From Alphaproteobacteria bacterium HGW-Alphaproteobacteria-7 (GTDB lineage Bacteria; Pseudomonadota; Alphaproteobacteria; Sphingomonadales; Sphingomonadaceae): DNA of 32,177 nucleotides. Each line of letters opens with the position of its first letter. The first letter of the stretch is position 1. The translations under genes were made by a program, and so were the position numbers. The notes beneath the pieces were generated by a model. The model did not search any database. It was not told the DNA's origin and saw only the letters and a list, made by a program, of their open reading frames with translations. Location of the stretch: NCBI GenBank assembly GCA_002842735.1, contig PHEB01000022.1, positions 20,784 through 52,960 on the forward strand, given 5' to 3'. Positions 16,959-25,459 of this stretch are shown here, in pieces.

Positions 16959-17447
16959 TTACGGACGTTTGCCGACGATCCGGGCGATTTCCGCCTGCAC
17001 CAGCTTTTCCACCATCGCGGGCAGGTTCGCCTCCAGCCATTCGGCCAGCATCGGGCGCAGCAATTCGCGGGTCAGCCCTTCCAACGAGGTTTCGCCCGAC
17101 CGGACGATCTGCGGCCGCGCGCCCGGTTCGGCCAGCATCGCCAGCGCAGCAAGGTTTTCCTGCATCGCGTCACGCACTGTTGACGCGATCAGAGGTGCAT
17201 CTTCGGTTTCGCCAGTGGTTTTCGTCGCTGCTTCGGGCAGGCACTCCATCTCAGCCAGATCTAGCACTTCGTCTTCGTCGCGCACCATATGGGGGCGCGC
17301 CGGTTCACTGCTTTCAGCCGCAGCCTGATCGGATTCCTGTTCAAGTCGGCGGCGCGATTCGATCGCTCCGGTGCGATTGTCGCGTGCGATCACTTTCTTG
17401 ATCGATTCGAGGATTTCCTCGACCGAAGCTTCGCCATCTTGCGCCAT
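16959..17447 (-). CDS. popZ: DUF2497 family protein, PopZ-like polar organizing protein
   Basis: PopZ forms a polar matrix that in Caulobacter holds the ParB-parS origin complex at the pole. The 162-residue protein has the family layout: a short N-terminal helix (EASVEEILESIKKVIARD), an acidic, Pro/Glu-containing disordered middle (about 25-100), and the C-terminal oligomerisation region GLTRELLRPMLAEWLEANLP then MVEKLVQAEIARI. The start at 17447 was chosen because a GGGG element lies about 7 nt upstream; ATG 17459 and GTG 17465 are alternatives adding MEMGHI. tolC lies 49 bp upstream on the same strand. Function is inferred from family membership. Confidence 0.85.
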   Translation of the reverse strand: MAQDGEASVEEILESIKKVIARDNRTGAIESRRRLEQESDQAAAESSEPARPHMVRDEDEVLDLAEMECLPEAATKTTGETEDAPLIASTVRDAMQENLAALAMLAEPGARPQIVRSGETSLEGLTRELLRPMLAEWLEANLPAMVEKLVQAEIARIVGKRP

Positions 17448-17496
17448 TATATGCCCCATTTCCACGCGCCCGACCTGTCCCGAATCGGGAAAGCAA

Positions 17497-18966
17497 TCAC
17501 TCGCCGGGCAGCAATTGCGGGCCGATCATTGCGTCAGCGGCAGGAATGTCAACGGTGCTGGTCGATTTCGCTCTCGGTTCGGGGTCACGATCCCAATCCC
17601 AGTACTTGGTATTCACCCGCTTGGCGTTGATCGTGGGGTCATACATCACGCCGCTGGTATCAAGGTTGAGATCGCGGGCTTCGGCGCGGCCCATCAGCGC
17701 CAGCAGGTTGAAACCGGCGACATAGGCGTTGCGCCGCGCGGTCACCAATTGTGCGCGCGCGTTGACCAGTTCCTGTTCGGCATTGAGCACATCAAGGATG
17801 GTACGATTGCCAATCGAATTTTCCGCACGCACCCCTTCGAGGCTGAGTTCAGCGGCGTCGACTGCGGCCTGCGAGCTGCGGATCACGGCGTTGGCCGCCT
17901 GCCAGCTGGAAAAAGTGGAACGGGTTTCGGCGATAACCTGCCGTTCTGATGCGATCACGTCTTCCAGCGCGGCGGATTCGCGTGCGCCGGCCTGGCGTTG
18001 GCGCGCGGCGGGCAACCCGCCTTGAAACAGCGGGATGGTCAGGCGCACCCCGGCATTGGCGGTTGTTTCATTTTGCAGCAAATCGGCAGCAACCGGCCCG
18101 CCCAAAGTTCCGAAAAAGTTGGTATAATCGCCGTTCGCGAACAGGCCGATGGTGGGCAGGCGGCCAGCGCCAGCCACCTTGGTATCGAACCCAGCGGCTT
18201 CGGCGCGCTGTTTGGCGGCGATCAGGTTGGGGTTGTTTTCAAGCGCGGTGACGATTGCCTCACCCACCGCGTCGGGCAGGCCGGGAAGTGGCGGCGGGGC
18301 CTCCAGCTCGCCCGGAGCGCGGCCAACCAGCCGCGCATAGGTTTCGCGCGCGGCGATCAGGTTGGCTTCGGCTTGCTGGAAATCGCCTTCGGCTACGGCC
18401 AACCGCGAACGCGACTGCGCGACATCGGTGATGGTGACGTCGCCAATCTGGAACCGATCACTTGTGGCTTCCAGATTGGTGCGCAGCACCGCGACATTAT
18501 TGGCGGAGAGCGCGGCCAGCGCCTCTGTCCGCAGCACATCCATATAGGCCGCGACCACCTGACTGAAGACGGTCGCCTCGGTATTGCGCAGATCGGCCTG
18601 CCCGGCTTCGATCCGCTGTTTGGCAGCGTTGATGCCGTTGCGGATTGCGCCGCCAGAATAGACTGGAACCAAAAGCTGGGCATTGACACCGAGGTTGCGT
18701 TCGGGCGCGGTAAAGGAGTTGGCTGACCGGCGGACAAACTCAATATGGGTGGCGGTGACGTTGGCAGATGGCAGCCCCTGTGCGCGCTGGATCGGCACAC
18801 CTTCATCGGTAGCGCGCAGATTGGCGCGCGCGCTTTCGAGTGTCGGGTTGTTGTCATAGGCCGCTGCCAGCGCATCGCGCAAAGTATCGGCCTGCGCGGG
18901 CGCGGCCAGAGCGGTCAGTGCCAGCAGGCTTGCCGACCCGGTCAGCCGCAGCAGAACAGCAGTCAT
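17497..18966 (-). CDS. tolC: TolC family outer membrane channel protein
   Basis: TolC trimers form the outer-membrane duct for type I secretion and efflux pumps. The 489-residue protein starts with a signal peptide (MTAVLLRLTGSASLLALTAL, then APAQA). It contains two internally repeated outer membrane efflux domains, about residues 30-220 (beginning TLRDALAAAYDNNPTLESAR) and 235-425 (ENNPNLIAAKQR; ILDVLNAEQELVNARAQLV). A proline/charged tail ends the protein. The start ATG is 5 bp after the Pcm-like stop; a TTG 21 bp earlier would overlap that gene and breaks the signal peptide. No pump genes are nearby. Confidence 0.95.
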   Translation of the reverse strand: MTAVLLRLTGSASLLALTALAAPAQADTLRDALAAAYDNNPTLESARANLRATDEGVPIQRAQGLPSANVTATHIEFVRRSANSFTAPERNLGVNAQLLVPVYSGGAIRNGINAAKQRIEAGQADLRNTEATVFSQVVAAYMDVLRTEALAALSANNVAVLRTNLEATSDRFQIGDVTITDVAQSRSRLAVAEGDFQQAEANLIAARETYARLVGRAPGELEAPPPLPGLPDAVGEAIVTALENNPNLIAAKQRAEAAGFDTKVAGAGRLPTIGLFANGDYTNFFGTLGGPVAADLLQNETTANAGVRLTIPLFQGGLPAARQRQAGARESAALEDVIASERQVIAETRSTFSSWQAANAVIRSSQAAVDAAELSLEGVRAENSIGNRTILDVLNAEQELVNARAQLVTARRNAYVAGFNLLALMGRAEARDLNLDTSGVMYDPTINAKRVNTKYWDWDRDPEPRAKSTSTVDIPAADAMIGPQLLPGE

Positions 18967-18971
18967 TTCGG

Positions 18972-19592
18972 TCACGCGAAGGTCCAACCTTTTGTTGCAG
19001 CAAAGGCGCGCAGCACCGGAATGCCGAGATCCTCGATCGGCTGAAGGTTGACCCGTCCACCGACTTTGCGGCCCGACGCCAGCCGCGTAACCTGTCGCAG
19101 CACAAGGCCGGTGACGATGCGGCCATTTTCGGCCAGCAGCGCCGCCAGCGTATCGGGCAATTGTTCAATCGCGCCATCGATCACGATCAGCGAATAGGTG
19201 CCCCCAGCCCCGGTGGCAGCCGCGCCAGCCGCAGCGTCGGCGGCGCTGACGGCGGTCAATTCCGCCACCAACGGGCGCAGCAGCGTGGGCAGGTAGCCGG
19301 TGCCGCCGTCCACCACCAGCACCCGGTCATCGCGCGCAGGCGCGGCTTCGACCAGCAGTTTGCCATAAAACAGCGGCGCAGCAAGGTGCCCGCCTTCGCC
19401 AAGCGCCACGGCCCGGTCAATATAGGCGACCGATGCCTTGTCGGCTGGCAGGAAGTCTTCACGCGGGACGGCCAGCATCCGCGCCAGCACATATTCCTCG
19501 TTGACGCCGCTGGTGCGCAGCTGGCTGTCAATCATCGCCCGGCGCGCGGCCGCGCTTGGCGCATGGTGTAAGGTGGTGGTCATGTCGCTCAT
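18972..19592 (-). CDS. protein-L-isoaspartate O-methyltransferase family protein, degenerate
   Basis: A 206-residue relative of Pcm, which normally methylates isoaspartyl residues for repair. The N-terminal part is typical: MIDSQLRTSGVNEEYVLARM and AVPREDFLPADK, then AYIDRAVALGEG. The SAM-binding motif I reads VLVVDGGTGYLPTLL instead of VLEIGTGSGYQTA. The following stretch that normally carries the acidic ribose-binding residue and GDG loop is shortened to an Ala-rich run (AVSAADAAAGAAATGAGG). Catalysis is therefore doubtful. GGAG lies 7 nt before the ATG at 19592, which excludes the much longer open frame upstream. It sits directly before tolC, suggesting a role tied to that operon (inference). 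Confidence 0.85.
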   Translation of the reverse strand: MSDMTTTLHHAPSAAARRAMIDSQLRTSGVNEEYVLARMLAVPREDFLPADKASVAYIDRAVALGEGGHLAAPLFYGKLLVEAAPARDDRVLVVDGGTGYLPTLLRPLVAELTAVSAADAAAGAAATGAGGTYSLIVIDGAIEQLPDTLAALLAENGRIVTGLVLRQVTRLASGRKVGGRVNLQPIEDLGIPVLRAFAATKGWTFA

Positions 19593-19611
19593 CTTTACTC
19601 CGGCAAGCTGT

Positions 19612-19638
19612 CTTATACGCACAACACAGTCCGTCAAG
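19612..19638 (-). promoter_or_regulatory. candidate promoter of the pcm-like/tolC operon
   Basis: On the minus strand CTTGAC (19633-19638) is followed by TATAAG (19612-19617) after 15 bp. The elements are good but the spacing is short, so this is tentative. It would give a leader of about 13 nt before the start at 19592. Confidence 0.35.
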
Positions 19639-19781
19639 CCTTGCTGCGGCCGATTATCTTCTGACGCGCCTTTAGACTTGCCGCGCCAGTGTTCCAAGGC
19701 CTTTGACCTCGCAAGCGGACAGTGCTTAGGGGAGCGCGCAGACCTTCGGGACTGTATTCGACTTAAGCAGGGATGGCTTCG

Positions 19782-21197
19782 ATGAGTGACATGACGAGCA
19801 GAGACGACAATGTGCGGATCGAAACCGATTCGCTGGGCGAAGTGGCGGTCCCTGCGCATGTCCACTGGGGCGCGCAGACCCAGCGCAGCATCGTCAACTT
19901 CCCCATCGGCGGCGAACGTATGCCTCCTGCGCTGGTGCGCGCGCTCGGCCTGCAAAAACTTTCGGCGGCCAAGGCCAATATGGCGCTTGGCGTGCTCGAT
20001 GCGCGGCTTGGCGAAGCGATTGTAGCCGCCGCGCGTGAGGTGATCGACGGGACGCTCGCCGATCAGTTCCCGCTGGTGGTGTGGCAGACTGGGTCTGGCA
20101 CCCAGTCGAACATGAACGCCAACGAGGTGATCGCCAGCCGCGCCAACGAGATTCTCACCGGCAAGAAGGGCGGCAAGGATCCGGTGCACCCCAATGATCA
20201 CTGCAACATGGGCCAGTCGTCAAACGATACCTTCCCCACCGCGATGCATATCGCCGCGGCGAGCGAGGCGATCGAACACCTGATTCCGGCGCTGAAGAAG
20301 CTGCACGGCGCGCTTGACGCCAAGGCCAAGGCCTTCGCCGATATCGTCAAGATCGGTCGCACCCATTTGCAGGATGCCACCCCGATGACGCTGGGGCAGG
20401 AATTTTCCGGCTATGCCAAGCAGATCGAATACGGCATCGCCCGTGTTGAGGCGACATTGCCGCGTGTGCTCGAACTGGCGCAGGGCGGAACGGCAGTGGG
20501 CACCGGGATCAACGCCAAGGTTGGCTTTGCCGAAGAATTCGCCGCTCAGGTCGCGGCTGAAACCGGCCATCCGTTCGTCACCGCCCCCAACAAGTTCGAA
20601 GCCTTGGCCGCGCATGATGCGATGGTGGAGATTTCGGGCGCGCTCAATGTGCTCGCAGTCAGCCTGATGAAGATCGCCAATGACATCCGCCTACTCGGCT
20701 CCGGCCCGCGTTCGGGCCTTGGCGAACTCAGCCTGCCCGCCAATGAACCAGGATCGTCGATCATGCCGGGTAAGGTCAATCCGACCCAGTGCGAAGCGAT
20801 GACGATGGTGGCTGCGCAGGTGATCGGCAACCACATGACGGTGACGGTGGCGGGCACGCACGGGCACTTGGAACTCAACGTGTTCAAGCCGGTGATGATC
20901 TACAACGTGCTGCAATCGATTAAACTGCTGGGCGATGCGAGCCACGCCTTCACCGATAATTGCGTTGTCGGGATCGAAGCGAACGAGGATCGGATCAACC
21001 AGTTGCTCAACGAAAGCCTGATGCTGGTGACTGCGCTCAACCCGCATATCGGTTATGACAACGCGGCCAAAATCGCCAAGAAAGCCCACGCCGAAGGCAC
21101 CACGCTGAAGGCGGCGGCGCTGGAATTGGGCCTGCTGACCGAAGAACAATTCGCGCAATGGGTGGTGCCGGCGGAGATGATTCGCCCTCGGGCCTGA
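19782..21197 (+). CDS. fumC: class II fumarate hydratase
   Basis: FumC interconverts fumarate and malate in the TCA cycle without an Fe-S cluster. The 471-residue protein contains the superfamily signature [13 protein letters not shown] with catalytic Ser326, the general-acid/base region [10 protein letters not shown] (His195), and the substrate contact [12 protein letters not shown] at 102-113. The start is ambiguous: AGGG lies 9 nt before the ATG at 19782, whereas the in-frame ATG at 19773 follows it directly with no room for ribosome binding, so I chose 19782. The gene is divergent from the pcm-like gene, with 189 bp between the starts. Confidence 0.96.
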   Translation: MSDMTSRDDNVRIETDSLGEVAVPAHVHWGAQTQRSIVNFPIGGERMPPALVRALGLQKLSAAKANMALGVLDARLGEAIVAAAREVIDGTLADQFPLVVWQTGSGTQSNMNANEVIASRANEILTGKKGGKDPVHPNDHCNMGQSSNDTFPTAMHIAAASEAIEHLIPALKKLHGALDAKAKAFADIVKIGRTHLQDATPMTLGQEFSGYAKQIEYGIARVEATLPRVLELAQGGTAVGTGINAKVGFAEEFAAQVAAETGHPFVTAPNKFEALAAHDAMVEISGALNVLAVSLMKIANDIRLLGSGPRSGLGELSLPANEPGSSIMPGKVNPTQCEAMTMVAAQVIGNHMTVTVAGTHGHLELNVFKPVMIYNVLQSIKLLGDASHAFTDNCVVGIEANEDRINQLLNESLMLVTALNPHIGYDNAAKIAKKAHAEGTTLKAAALELGLLTEEQFAQWVVPAEMIRPRA

Positions 21198-21249
21198 CTG
21201 GCGTGCACCCATTCGACCAAGGCCTGACCCCGCCCGACGACAAGCGCCG

Positions 21250-21266
21250 CGCCCAGTGGCGTTTTT
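21250..21266 (+). terminator. possible weak terminator after fumC
   Basis: CGCC-CAGT-GGCG followed by TTTTT forms a 4-bp GC stem with a T-run, 52 bp after fumC. The stem is short, so this is a weak candidate. Confidence 0.3.
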
Positions 21267-21296
21267 GCGGAGCGCGCGGTATCGCCCGTCGGCATA

Positions 21297-22586
21297 ATGA
21301 CGATGAATCGATCCCGCCAGGCAGACCCGGCTGCACCATCGGCCACAGTGCCGCTGCGCACGGTGCTGTTTTCGATGGTAGTGCTCTGGGCGACCTATTT
21401 CGTCCTGATCACCTTGCGCGCGCTGGTGATGGATTTCGGGCTGCAATTCGAACTTGGCTGGCGGCGGCTTTTGGTAACCGGTGTGGGCGTGGCGTTCACC
21501 ATCGTTTTGTGGCTGCTGCTGCGGCTGTTCGATACCAAGCCGTTGTGGATCAAGATTTCGGCGGCGATTGCGCTGGCCATGCCGGTCGCGATTGCGATTG
21601 GGCAGGTTAACCACTGGGTGTTTCAGGACATGGAACTGGCGCAGGAACAGCGCTACGCTCAGAAATACAACATCAATCTGCGGCGCGACGAATCGGGCAA
21701 TCTGCTGGTCGATGTGCCGGTGCGCCGGGTTGGTCCGGCGGAACCTAGCGGCGATGGTGAGGCGGTAAGCGCCAAGGATGATGTCGTCGATTCCGAAGCG
21801 GTGATGATTGCACCAGCAGACACCTACACCGATTTCTGGCGCAAACTGCTCGATGTAGCGCTGGGACGCTATTTCCTGCTGCTTGCCTGGGCGGCCACCT
21901 ATTTTGCCTTGCTGGCAGGCGTCCAGGCAAGCAGGGCGCAGTGGCGCGAAGAACAGTTCCGCACCGCAGCCAAGGCGGCGGAACTGCGATCGCTGCGCTA
22001 TCAGGTGAACCCGCATTTCCTGTTCAATACGTTGAATTCACTGTCGGCATTGGTGATGACCGGCAAGGCGGAACGGGCCGAGCGGATGATCCAGACGATC
22101 AGCCGTTTCTATCGCCATAGCCTTGCCACGGAACCCACCGCCGATGTCGCGTTGAAGGACGAATTCGACCTGCAGAAGCTCTATCTCGATATCGAGGCAG
22201 TGCGCTTCCCTACGCGTCTGGTGACAGTGTTCGATCTGCCCGCCGATCTTGAAGAAGCGCGCGTGCCGGGAATGATCCTTCAACCGCTGGTCGAAAATTC
22301 GGTCAAATATGCGGTGTCGCCAGTATCGCGACGGGTAACGATCACGCTGGCCGCGCGCGCGGAGCTTGATCAGCTGGTCATCACCGTCAGCGACGATGGC
22401 CCCGGCGTGCCGCAAGGCGGTAGCCACGGGCTCGGCATTGGCCTTGTCAATGTCCGTGATCGGCTGGAGGCGCGATTTGGCCCTGATATCGCCTTTACTT
22501 CGGGCCCGGTATCTGGGGGCTACCGCACCGAAATCCGCATTCCCCTTTCGCAACCGCTGAACCGCCCGATGGACGACCATGCCTGA
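21297..22586 (+). CDS. sensor histidine kinase, LytS/YehU type (His_kinase family)
   Basis: A 429-residue membrane sensor kinase. Four hydrophobic segments (about 21-41, 57-78, 86-104 and 190-209) enclose a roughly 85-residue, charged, presumably periplasmic loop between the third and fourth. The phosphorylated histidine is His240 in RYQVNPHFLFNTLNSLSALV, the hallmark of this family. The ATPase domain follows, with an N-box near LQPLVENSVKYA and a G-box near SDDGPGVP and GLGIGLVNVRDRL. The gene overlaps its response regulator by 8 bp, so they form a two-component system. The signal sensed is unknown. Confidence 0.92.
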   Translation: MTMNRSRQADPAAPSATVPLRTVLFSMVVLWATYFVLITLRALVMDFGLQFELGWRRLLVTGVGVAFTIVLWLLLRLFDTKPLWIKISAAIALAMPVAIAIGQVNHWVFQDMELAQEQRYAQKYNINLRRDESGNLLVDVPVRRVGPAEPSGDGEAVSAKDDVVDSEAVMIAPADTYTDFWRKLLDVALGRYFLLLAWAATYFALLAGVQASRAQWREEQFRTAAKAAELRSLRYQVNPHFLFNTLNSLSALVMTGKAERAERMIQTISRFYRHSLATEPTADVALKDEFDLQKLYLDIEAVRFPTRLVTVFDLPADLEEARVPGMILQPLVENSVKYAVSPVSRRVTITLAARAELDQLVITVSDDGPGVPQGGSHGLGIGLVNVRDRLEARFGPDIAFTSGPVSGGYRTEIRIPLSQPLNRPMDDHA

Positions 22587-23334
22587 AACTGACAGCGACG
22601 ATTCCCCTCTGCGCACGCTGATAGTCGACGACGAACCGCTCGCGGTGGAGCGGGTGCAGGTGATATGCGCCGAAATTCCCGCAGTGCGCGTGGTTGGCAC
22701 CGCCAGCGATGGCGCGGCAGCGTTGCGCCTGGCGGAGAAACTCAGCCCTGATCTGGTGCTGCTCGACATGACCATGCCCGAACTCGATGGGCTGGGGGTC
22801 GCCAAATGCCTTTCCGAACAGGATCAGGCGCCGGTGGTGATCTTCGTTACAGCGCATGATCACTTTGCGGTGGAAGCCTTCGATCTGGAGGCGGTGGATT
22901 ACGTGCTCAAGCCGGTTTCCGCCGACCGGCTTGAACGTGCAATCGAACGCGCGGTGGCGCGGCGCGGGCAACGCCGTCGGCGCGCGAGCCAGTTTCTTGA
23001 TGAATTGTGGGTTCCGCATCGGTCAGAACTGCTGCGGATTGCGGTCAGCGAAGTGCATCAGATCGATGCCGAACGCGATTATGTGCGGCTGCACGTCGGC
23101 GGGCCGGAGGCGCAGCGATCCTATCTGCTGCTGCAAACTATCGCGGGGCTGGAAGAACGGCTCGATCCTGAACAATTCATCCGCATCCACCGTTCCACCA
23201 TCCTGCGGCGCGACAATATCTGCGGGTTGCGGCACGATGGGCTGGGCGTATGGTCGGCCGAACTGGTCAATGGCGATGCGCTGAGGATCGGGCGGACGTA
23301 TTTAGGCCGGGTCAAGGCGATGGCGGGGCGCTGA
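22579..23334 (+). CDS. LytTR family DNA-binding response regulator
   Basis: A 251-residue transcription regulator. The receiver domain spans about residues 11-128, with acidic pocket Asp17-Asp18, phosphoacceptor Asp63 in LVLLDMTMPELDG, switch threonine in FVTAHD, and Lys in VLKPVS. The LytTR DNA-binding domain covers about 145-250: LRIAVSEVHQIDAERDYVRL, then RIHRSTILRRDNI and IGRTYLGRVKAM. It overlaps the kinase gene by 8 bp. LytTR regulators bind pairs of short direct repeats; I did not find a convincing target near the operon. A 14-bp hairpin follows the gene. Confidence 0.94.
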   Translation: MPETDSDDSPLRTLIVDDEPLAVERVQVICAEIPAVRVVGTASDGAAALRLAEKLSPDLVLLDMTMPELDGLGVAKCLSEQDQAPVVIFVTAHDHFAVEAFDLEAVDYVLKPVSADRLERAIERAVARRGQRRRRASQFLDELWVPHRSELLRIAVSEVHQIDAERDYVRLHVGGPEAQRSYLLLQTIAGLEERLDPEQFIRIHRSTILRRDNICGLRHDGLGVWSAELVNGDALRIGRTYLGRVKAMAGR

Positions 23335-23351
23335 TTTCAATCGTAAAACGG

Positions 23352-23401
23352 CGGCCCGAACCCGGCCTCTGACTCTGGGGGACTAAACCGGGTTCGGGCC
23401 G
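23352..23401. terminator. 14-bp perfect stem-loop between convergent genes
   Basis: CGGCCCGAACCCGG (23352-23365) is the exact inverted complement of 23388-23401 across a 22-nt loop. It lies 17 bp after the response regulator and 46 bp from the end of the opposing UrcA gene. A second hairpin, GCGCCGC/GCGGCGC (23410-23430), follows. Neither has a long T-run, so factor-dependent or symmetrical termination is more likely than a classical intrinsic terminator. Confidence 0.5.
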
Positions 23402-23447
23402 TATTACCTGCGCCGCGCAGTTTGCGGCGCGGGATCGCAAGCGCGGT

Positions 23448-23762
23448 TCAACCGCCGCGCTGCTGATCTCTGGCGAGCTTTGCGGCGTGCTGTCGCACTT
23501 CGGCGCGCGCCTTGGCGATGCAGGCGCGTGCGTCGTTGTTCATGATGCGTGTGCCGGTTGCCGGGCTATTGGCTTGGCAAACCGTGCGCGCTGCTGCCTC
23601 AATCCGGCGGTCTAGGGTGCGCTGGCCTTCGGACGTGTTCAGATTGATGTCGGCCACTTCGATTTTCACCGTCATCCTTTCAGGCTCGCCAGCATAGGCG
23701 GGGCTGAGCGCGGTGCCGATCAGGCCGAACGCGGCGATGGCTTGGGTAAGGGGTTTCATCAT
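23448..23762 (-). CDS. UrcA family protein (secreted)
   Basis: A 104-residue exported protein of the UrcA family, common in sphingomonads and Caulobacter and of unknown function. MKPLTQAIAAFGLIGTALSP and the following AYAGE form a signal peptide. The mature part has the family core VKIEVADINLNTSEGQRTLD, then RRIEAAARTVCQ, with two cysteines (VCQ and ACIAKAR) likely to form a disulfide. GGAGG lies 6 nt before the ATG at 23762 and 9 nt before a second at 23759, so either may be used; the ATG at 23768 is too close. A hairpin (CCCCG/CGGGG, 23803-23815) and a dyad lie upstream. Confidence 0.87.
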   Translation of the reverse strand: MMKPLTQAIAAFGLIGTALSPAYAGEPERMTVKIEVADINLNTSEGQRTLDRRIEAAARTVCQANSPATGTRIMNNDARACIAKARAEVRQHAAKLARDQQRGG

Positions 23763-23816
23763 GGTCATCCTCCAATTGCAGTGGGTCTGGGATGGGGCGG
23801 GGCCCCGATCCGGGGT

Positions 23817-23836
23817 TGTCAGACACCCTGCTGACA
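23817..23836. promoter_or_regulatory. inverted repeat upstream of the UrcA gene
   Basis: TGTCAG-N8-CTGACA is a perfect 6-bp dyad about 55 bp before the UrcA start. Its size and position suit an operator for a dimeric regulator, but I cannot name one. Confidence 0.35.
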
Positions 23837-23987
23837 CCTTTGATACGCCGCTTCATGCACGCGCACATTCATGCTTCGATAAACCCGCCCGACCGATCCG
23901 ACCGGCGCAGCGCCAAATGACCAATCGCGCAAAAAGCCGGACTAATGGCGGTTCCCAATCGACCAGCGCATCGCCATATTGGCGGGC

Positions 23988-24260
23988 ATGGGAGCCGCGA
24001 CCATTGTCATCTTTGTGCTGGGAATCGCCAATTTCGCGCTTAATCGCGCGGTGTTTGACAGCGGGCACCCGCTGTTCGCACGCCTGCCGCGGTCGAGCCA
24101 GATGCTGGGCCGCCGCACCGCTTTGATAACCGAATTTGGGGTGCTGTTTTTCGCGCTGCTGCTGTCGGTCGAAGGCTGGCCGGGGTTCGCCTGGGCCTAT
24201 GGCGGGTACACCGTGTTCAACGCCGTTGCGGCATGGCTAATCCTTAGCGGGCGGGTATAA
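23988..24260 (+). CDS. small membrane protein, function unknown
   Basis: A 90-residue hydrophobic protein with three likely membrane segments (about residues 3-19, 43-60 and 68-86) and a basic loop (FARLPRSSQMLGRRTAL) between the first two. I do not recognise a family. The ATG at 23988 was preferred to an in-frame TTG at 23979, which has no ribosome-binding site. It ends 10 bp before the metallophosphoesterase gene, so they are probably one transcript. The 225 bp between it and the UrcA start include the UrcA dyad and no other gene I can support. Confidence 0.68.
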   Translation: MGAATIVIFVLGIANFALNRAVFDSGHPLFARLPRSSQMLGRRTALITEFGVLFFALLLSVEGWPGFAWAYGGYTVFNAVAAWLILSGRV

Positions 24261-24270
24261 GTTCTGCGCG

Positions 24271-25047
24271 ATGACCACACGTTTGTTCCATATCAGTGAC
24301 GTGCATTTCGGGGTTGAGGATGCTGCCGCGCTTGATGCGGTAGCGCGCGCGGTGGCGGCAGAGCGCCCCGATGCGGTGATCTGCACCGGCGACCTGACCC
24401 AGCGCGCCAAGCATTCCGAATATGCCCGGGCCGAACAATGGTTCACTGCGCTGGGCGTGCCGGTGATGCTTGAGCCGGGCAACCACGATATGCCCTATTA
24501 CAATCCGTGGGAACGCTTCACCGACCCGTTCCGGCGCTATAATCGCCTGGCGCACGCGGTGAGCTGTGCATTCGCTTCGCCTGATGTGGTGTTGGTGCCG
24601 CTGCGCACGACCGTGCGGGCGCAGCGCCGCTTTCCGTGGTCGGACGGGGTGATCAAACCGGCTGCGTTACAAGCGACGCTGGCCGCGCTGGCGGCACTGA
24701 AAGGCGATCCGCGCACGATCATCGTGATCGCGCATCACCCGCTGCTGGGGCCGGAAGGCGCGACCCGAAATCCGACGATCGGCGGCGACAATGCCTTTGC
24801 GCAGATCGCCGCAGCGGGCGCGCACGCGATCATTTCGGGCCACGTGCATGTGCCGTTTGATCAGCAGCGCGCGCGCGGCGGGCATAGCGCCCGCATGATC
24901 GGGACCGGCACACTCTCCACCCGGCTACGGCATGGTGCGCCTGCATCGTGGCGTGAGATTACTTGCGAAGCTGGAGGGGTGATCGAAACCCAGCTGCGGC
25001 TGGCAGCGGTCGAGGTTGCCGCGGAAAACCCCTCAGACGCGCGTTAA
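24271..25047 (+). CDS. metallophosphoesterase family protein
   Basis: A 258-residue calcineurin-like phosphoesterase. All metal-binding motifs are present: Asp10-x-His12 in SDVHFG, Asp41 in TGDLTQ, Asn71-His72 in GNHD, His155 in AHHPLL, and His191/His193 in GHVHVP. The arrangement resembles Icc/CpdA-type cyclic-nucleotide or other small phosphodiesterases, but the substrate cannot be fixed from sequence. There is no signal peptide, so it is cytoplasmic. It follows the small membrane protein gene by 10 bp. Confidence 0.92.
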   Translation: MTTRLFHISDVHFGVEDAAALDAVARAVAAERPDAVICTGDLTQRAKHSEYARAEQWFTALGVPVMLEPGNHDMPYYNPWERFTDPFRRYNRLAHAVSCAFASPDVVLVPLRTTVRAQRRFPWSDGVIKPAALQATLAALAALKGDPRTIIVIAHHPLLGPEGATRNPTIGGDNAFAQIAAAGAHAIISGHVHVPFDQQRARGGHSARMIGTGTLSTRLRHGAPASWREITCEAGGVIETQLRLAAVEVAAENPSDAR

Positions 25048-25186
25048 CCTTTTCCATAGTATTGCCGTTAAGATATTGTTGGTGAAATGCGCCAGCAGGT
25101 TTTCCGCCGCGCCGTAGCGCGTCCTGACTGCCTGTTCATGCCGATATGACAAGCCGTTTGCCGTTCAATTGCGAAAGGTAAGTGCG

Positions 25187-25384
25187 ATGGAGATGATCAA
25201 AGCGCTGACGCTGGGTGCGATCCTGTCTGCAACGATCGCGCTGGTGATCGGGTCTCAGGGGGTGAGCGCTGGCCCACTGGCGATTCATCTGGTGCCGGTG
25301 GCCGAGGCCAAGCTGTATTGGTCGTGGCCAATCTTTCTTTCGGGCAGCGGTCTCGCCTGGGGGATCATGTTGCTGCAACGCTGA
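25187..25384 (+). CDS. small two-span membrane protein, function unknown
   Basis: A 65-residue protein with two hydrophobic segments (about residues 5-27, ALTLGAILSATIALVIGSQG, and 47-63, WSWPIFLSGSGLAWGIML). The ATG is preceded by AAAGG at 8 nt. The frame is open to a TTG 18 bp earlier, but the Shine-Dalgarno supports the ATG. I recognise no family. A strong terminator begins 22 bp after its stop. The 139 bp between it and the phosphoesterase show no gene. Confidence 0.65.
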   Translation: MEMIKALTLGAILSATIALVIGSQGVSAGPLAIHLVPVAEAKLYWSWPIFLSGSGLAWGIMLLQR

Positions 25385-25406
25385 CGCGCGGCAGTGCTGC
25401 AAAACA

Positions 25407-25437
25407 AAAGGGCGGCTCCCTTGCGGGGCCGCCCTTT
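25407..25437. terminator. bidirectional intrinsic terminator
   Basis: AAAGGGCGGC (25407-25416) and its exact complement (25428-25437) make a 10-bp stem, with a further CCC/GGG pairing inside. The arms end in AAA and TTT, so it can end transcription from the small membrane gene on the plus strand and rpsI on the minus strand. Confidence 0.85.
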
Positions 25438-25459
25438 GTGTTTCGCGTCTGGAAGCGGT

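Noticed and set aside
16220..17401. Plus-strand open frame of 393 codons opposite the S9 peptidase and popZ
   Set aside because: It is a shadow of two supported genes; the translation is Arg/Ala/Pro-rich with no recognisable motif.
20691..22016. Minus-strand open frame of 441 codons opposite fumC and the histidine kinase
   Set aside because: Both plus-strand genes have intact catalytic motifs; the antisense translation is rich in Gln, His and Arg and has no domain.
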